A program made the position numbers and the translations under genes. 36,527 nt of DNA from an uncultured Desulfobacterales bacterium (GTDB lineage: Bacteria > Desulfobacterota > Desulfobacteria > Desulfobacterales > G020354645). Positions 31,632 to 36,527 of this stretch are shown here, piece by piece. Location of the stretch: positions 1 through 36,527 of the forward strand of contig CAMYNZ010000022.1 of NCBI GenBank assembly GCA_947259865.1, read 5' to 3'. The notes beneath the pieces are model-generated. The model was not told the origin of the DNA and did not search any database. It saw only the letters and a program-made list of their open reading frames with translations. The number at the start of each line of letters is the position of its first letter. Positions within the stretch are counted from its first letter, which is position 1.

Positions 31632-32549
31632 CTATTTAAACTTATTTGTGGGACATGACACTAGCTCCCTGTTTAAAAATTTCATAAAGGTTTTACCCAC
31701 AGGTGACGGGCTGCGATGCCGATGCCGGGTTAAATAAAAACTGCGTATAAGATACATTTCGTCAATACTCAAAGCCTTTAACTTTCCTGATTGCAAGTCC
31801 TCCGCTATCGCCACTGTGGATACAATTGAAACACCCACCTTGCTTTTTATCCCCTGGATAACCGCGGCTGTGCTTCCCATAACCGCCGCGATATTGAAAT
31901 CCCGGGTGCTGTAGCCGTTGGCATTTAAACTCGTCTCAACCGATTCCAGGGTGCCCGATCCGCTTTCGCGAATGATAAACGGTTCTTCTAAAAGCGCGGC
32001 CAATGGCAAACTTTTTTTTCCGGCCCATTTGTGGTCGAAAGGTATGACAAGTTTCATTTCATCTTCTATGAGTTTTTCTTGGTAAACGCTTTTACCCTTT
32101 GCTACCGCTCCCACAAGGCCAAATTCACACTCGCCGGAAAGTGTATCGTTGATGATTTTTCGGGTATCGCCGATGATCAAATGTATCGAAACCTCCGGGT
32201 AGTGCATTGAAAATGCGCCTATAATCCTCGGCAAAACATATTCACCGGGTATGGTACTGCCGCCCACAACCAGCTTACCTTTGATCTTGCCTTTGAATTC
32301 ATGTATGGCCATCTCGGTCTCATCACGCAGCGCAAGAAGCCGGCGTGCCTTTTGATACAACAATTCACCCGCTTTGGTGGGAACGGCATTACGGGACAGA
32401 CGATCGATAAGACGACAGCCAAAATGATGTTCCAGATCTTTAATATGGCTGCTGATAGTAGGCTGTGTTATTTGGACAATTTTGGCGGCCTTTGAAAAAC
32501 TTTTATGTTCAACCACTTTGCAAAATATGTGAAGTTGCCATAAATCCAT
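31632..32549 (-). CDS. LysR-family transcriptional regulator
   Basis: The protein of 305 residues has an N-terminal winged helix-turn-helix (residues 1-60; SFSKAAKIVQITQPTISSHIKDLE) and a periplasmic-binding-like co-inducer domain (about 88-295). The start MDLWQLHIFCKVVEHKSFSKAA and LSRNAVPTKAGELLYQKARRLLALRDE resemble the group annotated as selenium metabolism-associated LysR regulators in sulfate reducers. No selenium gene is near, so the target is open. I chose the ATG at 32549; an upstream start at 32579 would add ten non-conserved residues. The spacer upstream holds repeats. Confidence 0.85.
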   Translation of the reverse strand: MDLWQLHIFCKVVEHKSFSKAAKIVQITQPTISSHIKDLEHHFGCRLIDRLSRNAVPTKAGELLYQKARRLLALRDETEMAIHEFKGKIKGKLVVGGSTIPGEYVLPRIIGAFSMHYPEVSIHLIIGDTRKIINDTLSGECEFGLVGAVAKGKSVYQEKLIEDEMKLVIPFDHKWAGKKSLPLAALLEEPFIIRESGSGTLESVETSLNANGYSTRDFNIAAVMGSTAAVIQGIKSKVGVSIVSTVAIAEDLQSGKLKALSIDEMYLIRSFYLTRHRHRSPSPVGKTFMKFLNRELVSCPTNKFK

Positions 32550-32632
32550 ATTAGGCGCTGAGCGACAAGATACCGACAATTTGTTGTCGATGTTTGTTAA
32601 TTACAATTTTGGACATGTGTGACCGATACTCG

Positions 32633-32821
32633 CTGCTGGATGCCGGTTCTGGATAATGGATATTTAAAGGGAGTTATCTTTTTTTTATCCAGTATCCAGT
32701 ATCTTTGACATTCTGAATAAACGTTCGTTTTCAGTTGTTGATTCAAAGTTTCGGGTTCAAAGTTCATAGTTAAGAACAGATATTATCCTCATTTCAACTT
32801 GGAACGTTGAACTTTGAACCC
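32633..32821. repeat. Two adjacent palindromic repeats
   Basis: The first (32633-32704) pairs GCTGGATGCCGG...CTGGATA with TATCCAGTATCCAGTATC. The second pairs GGGTTCAAAGTTCA (32753-32766) perfectly with TGAACTTTGAACCC (32808-32821) across 41 bases. Both fill the lysR/coaD spacer. The second shares GGTTCAAAGTTCA with the repeat at 35521-35600, so at least two copies of that family occur in the window. I see no gene in 32580-32858. Confidence 0.7.
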
Positions 32822-32858
32822 TGAACCTTTTCTGTTCCGGCTTGTCCGGGTTAAAATG

Positions 32859-33347
32859 TTATCCCTTTTGGCCGAATTTCTTTATTATTTTCTGATGTAC
32901 GCTCGGGGAAACCATGCCCTCGATGTTGCCACCGAACTGGGCGGCTTCCTTTATTATAGATGAAGAGGTAAATATCCATCGCAAACCGGTCATCAGAAAA
33001 ACGGTCTGAATATCACGATTTAACCGGCGGTTCATTAATGCCATCTGAAACTCGTATTCGAAATCGGAAACCGCCCGCATGCCCCGCAAGATAGCCTGCG
33101 CTTTGCGTTTTGCCGCGTAATCTACCAAAAGACCACCAAACGTGTCGATTTCAACATTTTTGAGGTTTTTCAAAGTTAAGGAAAGCATTTCAAACCGTTC
33201 TTCCACCGTAAATAGATATTCTTTGACGGGATTGTGCATAACAGCCACGATAATCTTATCAAATATGTTTAGTCCTCGTTCCAGAATATCCAAATGACCA
33301 TTTGTGACCGGGTCAAAAGATCCCGGATAGATTGCAACTTTGTGCAT
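32859..33347 (-). CDS. coaD: Phosphopantetheine adenylyltransferase
   Basis: The 162-residue protein is CoaD, which makes dephospho-CoA from 4'-phosphopantetheine and ATP, the penultimate step of CoA synthesis. The nucleotidyltransferase motif is YPGSFDPVTNGHLDI (residues 7-21, with T/NxGH). RGMRAVSDFEYEFQMALMNR (about 88-107) and SSSIIKEAAQFGG (about 128-140) are diagnostic. The length is standard. It lies about 140 bases after rsmD on the same strand, a pairing common in bacteria. Confidence 0.96.
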   Translation of the reverse strand: MHKVAIYPGSFDPVTNGHLDILERGLNIFDKIIVAVMHNPVKEYLFTVEERFEMLSLTLKNLKNVEIDTFGGLLVDYAAKRKAQAILRGMRAVSDFEYEFQMALMNRRLNRDIQTVFLMTGLRWIFTSSSIIKEAAQFGGNIEGMVSPSVHQKIIKKFGQKG

Positions 33348-33491
33348 AGCGCCATTCGCCCCTTTATTACAGAATTAATTGTTTTTTTAGCTTTTGGTAC
33401 CGTTGCGCAAATCTTGTTTGCATCGGGTCTCAAATGTATTCGTGACCGCTGAATAGAATATGGGCAACCGTTCCTGGCTTAGACAATTATT

Positions 33492-34046
33492 TTAAGGTTG
33501 ATAGTGTAAAAACGAAACCAGCGTTCGGCCGTATCTTCTCTCATCCGTTATCTTAAAGACCGCTATTTCCTCCGGAGCCGGTTCGGTGTCCGCATGTTCA
33601 ATCACAAGGCAGGCCTCCTTTTCCAGAGTGCCGTTTCGGTAAAGATTTTTCAAAACCGGCTTTATGCAATCTTTATTGTAGGGTGGGTCCAGAAAAACAA
33701 GATTAAAGGCCAGATCAAATGACCTGATAAATCTGAGATTCTTTACGACATCCCATTTGATAATGGTTGCGTTTTCTTGGATGTCGCAGTATCTGATGTT
33801 TTTTTTTAGGATCGCGATTGCCGATTTGCTATTGTCTACAAAAACAGCCGAGTGTGCGCCCCGGCTCAAGGCTTCAATACCCAGGGCGCCGGTGCCGGCA
33901 AACAAATCCAGAACCACCGCCTTTTCAACCCGATCGGCAAGAATGTTGAATATGGCTTCCCGAAGACGATCTGCGGTCGGTCTTACGGTTGTTCCGCGGA
34001 TCGTTGCCAGTTTCCTGCCTTTGAGAGTTCCGCCAATTACGCGCAA
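33492..34046 (-). CDS. rsmD: 16S rRNA (guanine966-N2)-methyltransferase RsmD
   Basis: The 184-residue protein is RsmD, which methylates G966 of 16S rRNA. It starts MRVIGGTLKGRKL, the family's usual opening, with a TTG start codon. VRPTADRLREAIFNIL (about residues 22-37) and the SAM motif VLDLFAGTGALGIEALSRG (about 45-63) follow, then the catalytic DPPY (about 119-122). It starts eight bases after the response regulator stop, so it is in the same minus-strand transcript as the NtrX-like regulator and coaD. Confidence 0.95.
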   Translation of the reverse strand: MRVIGGTLKGRKLATIRGTTVRPTADRLREAIFNILADRVEKAVVLDLFAGTGALGIEALSRGAHSAVFVDNSKSAIAILKKNIRYCDIQENATIIKWDVVKNLRFIRSFDLAFNLVFLDPPYNKDCIKPVLKNLYRNGTLEKEACLVIEHADTEPAPEEIAVFKITDERRYGRTLVSFLHYQP

Positions 34047-34054
34047 AGCCTATT

Positions 34055-35419
34055 TCATCCGTCTAATTTCATATTTTTCAACTTTTTGTGCAGATAGCTT
34101 CGCCCCACGCCGATTGCCTGTGCTGTTTTTGTGATATTCTTTTGATGTTCCGCAAGTTTTCTTTTTATAAAATCTCGCTCAAAGGCCTTTTTGGCCGCTT
34201 TTAAATCGTCAATGAAAAACCAGGAAGGCTCGGTGGAATCCCTGGTGCCTGCTGCCGCCGGGTTATAGGGTGCGGGAATATCAGACGCATCAATCGTTTC
34301 TTTTTCAACCATTATCGCCAGTCGTTCCACCAGATTTTTCAACTCTCTGACGTTGCCGGGCCAGGTATAGCGGCACAACAAATCGAGGGCTTCCGGGGCA
34401 ATTTTCTTTTTTGTGTGCCGGTCCTGTTTGGCGAATTCTTCCAGAAAAGTCTCAACCAGCAAGGGGATGTCTTTTCTTCGATCCCACAGTTTGGGGACTT
34501 CGATGGGTATAACGTTCAGCCGGTAATAAAGATCTTCTCTGAAGGTTCCCTTTTCGATCTCGGTCTTGAGGTCTTTATTGCTTGCAGTAATCACCCGGAC
34601 ATTAACATCTAATATTCGACTGCCACCCACTCTTTGAAACTTTTGCTCCTCGAGTACCCGCAAGATTTTTGCCTGGGTTTTTAAACTCATATCGCCGATT
34701 TCGTCCAAAAAAATTGTACCGTTGTTGGCCAGTTCGAATTGGCCTCGCTTCTTGGTATTTGCACCGGCCAAGGCCCCTTTTTCGTGGCCGAACAACTCGC
34801 TTTCGATAAGCTCTTCGGGTATGGTGGCACAATTTACGGTTATTAGCGGCTGATCCGCCCGCAGGCTCAGCTGGTGGATCGTTCGCGCCACCAGTTCCTT
34901 GCCGGTGCCATTTTCTCCAATTATGAGTATCCACGTATCGGTTGGGGCAGCGACTGCAATTTGTTGTTTTAGGGTTTTGATAGGGGCAGAGTTGCCGTTG
35001 ATTGAATTTTTTTCCAACGTTTTTTTGCGCAGATACCTGTTTTCTTCCTCAAGTCGGCGGAAATTGAGCGCGTTGTTAATGGCCACAATGACCTTATCAA
35101 TTGAGAGCGGTTTTTCAATTAAATCGAAGGCGCCCAGCTTTGTGGCCCTTACTGCGGTTTCGATCGTACCGTGACCCGTAATGATAATGACCTGAATAAA
35201 AGGGTTTTCTTTCTTGATTTCTGTTAAAGTATCGATACCGTCTATGCCCGGCATCCAAATATCCAGCAATACAAGGTCCGGAGACTCGGAATCGATTATC
35301 TTTAAAGCTTCATACCCATTGGAGGCGGTGACGACTTCAAACCCTTCATCACTCAGCAGGCCGCCTAAAGACTGAAGGATTGAAGGTTCATCATCAACAA
35401 TAAGAACTGAAGGAAACAT
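34055..35419 (-). CDS. NtrX-like response regulator with degenerate GAFTGA loop
   Basis: The protein of 454 residues has receiver (1-120, D53 in LLDIWMPG), AAA+ (about 140-380) and Fis-type HTH (about 415-450) domains. Walker A (GENGTGKE) and Walker B (GTIFLDEIGDM) are intact. The loop that contacts sigma-54, normally GAFTGA, is GALAGA here (about residues 215-220). Both the conserved Phe and Thr are changed. Some NtrX proteins lack the motif and act as sigma-70-type regulators or repressors, so this may not activate RpoN. I chose the ATG at 35419, nine bases after GGGAG, over a TTG at 35428. The kinase upstream (35886-36527) is its likely partner. Confidence 0.88.
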   Translation of the reverse strand: MFPSVLIVDDEPSILQSLGGLLSDEGFEVVTASNGYEALKIIDSESPDLVLLDIWMPGIDGIDTLTEIKKENPFIQVIIITGHGTIETAVRATKLGAFDLIEKPLSIDKVIVAINNALNFRRLEEENRYLRKKTLEKNSINGNSAPIKTLKQQIAVAAPTDTWILIIGENGTGKELVARTIHQLSLRADQPLITVNCATIPEELIESELFGHEKGALAGANTKKRGQFELANNGTIFLDEIGDMSLKTQAKILRVLEEQKFQRVGGSRILDVNVRVITASNKDLKTEIEKGTFREDLYYRLNVIPIEVPKLWDRRKDIPLLVETFLEEFAKQDRHTKKKIAPEALDLLCRYTWPGNVRELKNLVERLAIMVEKETIDASDIPAPYNPAAAGTRDSTEPSWFFIDDLKAAKKAFERDFIKRKLAEHQKNITKTAQAIGVGRSYLHKKLKNMKLDG

Positions 35420-35520
35420 CGTTTTCAACTCCCAATGATCATCCTGGATTTAGGTAATGCGTATTTTTGGAATTAACTAACACCGGACAGCTAATCCGGA
35501 TGCGCCGGAACAAAAAAGTT

Positions 35521-35600
35521 TCGAGTTCAAAATTCAAGGTTCAAAGTTCAAGGTTGATAAGCGGATAGGATCTTTTTTTCAACCTGGAGCCCTGAATCAA
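35521..35600. repeat. Inverted repeat, GTTCAAAGTTCA family
   Basis: Left arm TTCAAGGTTCAAAGTTCAAG (about 35533-35552) continuing to GGTTGA, and right arm TCAACCTGGAGCCCTGAATC (35579-35598), are partly complementary. The element shares GGTTCAAAGTTCA with the repeat at 32753-32821. It lies between the NtrX-like gene and the MITE. Confidence 0.55.
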
Positions 35601-35625
35601 CAACGCAAAACTGATTAGTAGTAAT

Positions 35626-35888
35626 TAGAAGCTGTCTCAAAAATAGTAGCTTAGGTTCAATGGCAAGGCGTCCCGCGGATTGAAAGCGGAGCGTACACCT
35701 CGTGGCTGAAAGCCACTCCCACCAATTATACACACTATAGTGTTTACTGAACCCCATCCAAGATGAATAGTGGGAGCGGCATCTTGCCGCGATTACTTAG
35801 CATTTCAATTCGCGGGACAACACTGCCATTGGGCCCTTGTCCGCCAAAGTTCGGTGGCGGATAAAATGCATTTTTGAGATAGCTTCTA
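35626..35888. mobile_element. 259-bp MITE with TA-flanked terminal inverted repeats
   Basis: The 17-base terminal inverted repeats GAAGCTGTCTCAAAAAT (35628-35644) and ATTTTTGAGATAGCTTC (35870-35886) differ at one base. TA flanks each end (35626-35627 and 35887-35888), the target duplication typical of IS630/Tc1-mariner elements. There is no transposase. Inside are nested inverted repeats: TCCCGCG-ATTGAAA pairs with TTTCAAT-CGCGGGA, plus a GCGGCATCTTGCCGC hairpin. The right TA with the last element base makes the stop codon (TAG) of the NtrY-like kinase. It separates the kinase from its regulator. Confidence 0.8.
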
Positions 35889-36527
35889 TGCCGGTAACTC
35901 GATAACAAATTTAGCCCCATGCGGTTGATTATCCTGAACACTGATCATACCGGCATGATCGGAAACAATTGAATTTACAATTGTCAAACCCAGCCCCATC
36001 CCGGCCTTTTTAGTCGAAAAATTGGGTTCAAAAAGCCGGGTTTTGTCTTCATCTGAAATTCCGTCCCCATCATCGGCGACTTCGATGCGTGCCATTTTTA
36101 AAATCGAGTCATAGGTCAATGAAATAGAGATAGCGCCATCCGTTTTGATGGCGGCAATGGCATTATCGATGATGTTGATCATAGCCTGCTTGATCTGTTG
36201 ACGGTCAAGGTTAAGCGGTGGAAAATTATCGGTAAGGTCGGCTTCGAACTTTATATTGGGGTGGCCTTCTTTATAAAGTTCTACCGTTTCTTCAATAATG
36301 GGCGGAAGTTGGCAGGGTTTGGGATCAGCGGTGGGAAACTTGGCAAAAGCCGAAAACTCATTTACCAGATTACGAATCAATTCGACATGGTCAATGATCA
36401 TTCGGATACATTCGTCAAAAACCGGATCTTTATGTTGATCGGAAAATTTTCGTTTAAGACGCTGGGCTGATAACGTTATCGGGGTCAACGGGATTTTGAC
36501 CTCATGGGCAATTCTGCGGGCGACTTC
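35886..36527 (-). CDS. NtrY-like sensor histidine kinase (partial, C-terminal part)
   Basis: The frame is open to the window edge, so only the final 213 residues are seen; the internal start near 36488 is not real. It holds the HisKA domain with the H-box RRIAHEVKIPLTPI (His codon at 36506-36504) and a HATPase domain with N-box IIDNAIAAI, G1 DDGDGISDED, F-box LFEPNFSTK and G2 GMGLGLTIV. The usual H-E-x-K-N-P-L here reads H-E-V-K-I-P-L: the Asn in the ExxN/T motif used for phosphatase activity is Ile. LTPITLSAQRLKRKF is typical of NtrY. The gene ends FVIELPA with a TAG formed by the MITE. It is the likely partner of the NtrX-like regulator. Confidence 0.88.
   Translation of the reverse strand, partial: EVARRIAHEVKIPLTPITLSAQRLKRKFSDQHKDPVFDECIRMIIDHVELIRNLVNEFSAFAKFPTADPKPCQLPPIIEETVELYKEGHPNIKFEADLTDNFPPLNLDRQQIKQAMINIIDNAIAAIKTDGAISISLTYDSILKMARIEVADDGDGISDEDKTRLFEPNFSTKKAGMGLGLTIVNSIVSDHAGMISVQDNQPHGAKFVIELPA

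Noticed and set aside
1..36527. tRNA, rRNA, tmRNA or SRP RNA genes
   Set aside because: I looked for the TTCRA arm, the GGAAGGAAGCA motif of SRP RNA and rRNA-like conserved blocks in the spacers and found none; the GGTTCGAACC-like match near 20472 lies inside pilN.

Overview
This window looks like a chromosomal segment of an anaerobic Desulfobacterota (deltaproteobacterium), most likely a Desulfobacterales-type sulfate reducer. The evidence is indirect. It has two sigma-54-family response regulators with histidine kinases, a PilMNOPQ operon, an AGPS-type ether-lipid enzyme next to GlpD, a LysR regulator resembling the selenium-associated family of these bacteria, and spacers full of short palindromic repeats. 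No sulfate-reduction gene is present, so the taxonomy is inference. I found no rRNA, tRNA, CRISPR array, phage or intact insertion sequence.

Layout. 1-2150: rdgB (minus) and a two-TM potassium channel with an RCK domain. 2362-7475: alkyl-DHAP synthase (AGPS family), GlpD and an FGGY kinase, a plausible route from glycerol through G3P and DHAP to ether lipid. 7596-12963: a small unknown protein, RecN, an FmdB-type zinc ribbon, a Fur-FeoA fusion, a PflA-like radical SAM protein and a PPP-family phosphatase. 13052-13300: degenerate palindromes and three 50-bp tandem units. 13351-15522: a secreted SH3b protein, a PfkB-family kinase and a membrane-anchored TPR protein. 15722-18452 (minus): an NtrC-type regulator and its histidine kinase, the kinase split into two frames where a second membrane helix would be expected. 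18721-24993: a small HTH protein and pilMNOPQ, ended by a strong terminator. 25375-26130 (minus): a PilF-like TPR lipoprotein. 26260-29039 (minus): serS-thrC. 29314-31383: 5-formyl-THF cyclo-ligase, pcm and a YqaA-type membrane protein. 31632-36527 (minus): a LysR regulator, coaD, rsmD, an NtrX-like regulator and the C-terminal part of its NtrY-like kinase, which enters from beyond the window.

The type IV pilus block is the most coherent functional unit. PilM/N/O/P form the inner-membrane alignment complex and PilQ the outer-membrane secretin; the convergent TPR lipoprotein is a candidate pilotin, and the divergent two-component pair is a candidate PilS/PilR-like regulator. PilN and PilO end in lysine tails and PilP carries a long basic linker.

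The points most worth a second look are: the AGPS-GlpD-kinase cluster; the Fur-FeoA fusion; the split kinase beside the pil operon; the basic tails in the pilus alignment complex; a TA-flanked 259-bp MITE that supplies the stop codon of the NtrY-like kinase; and that kinase-regulator pair itself, with a non-canonical H-box (HEVKI) and a degenerate sigma-54 contact loop (GALAGA instead of GAFTGA).
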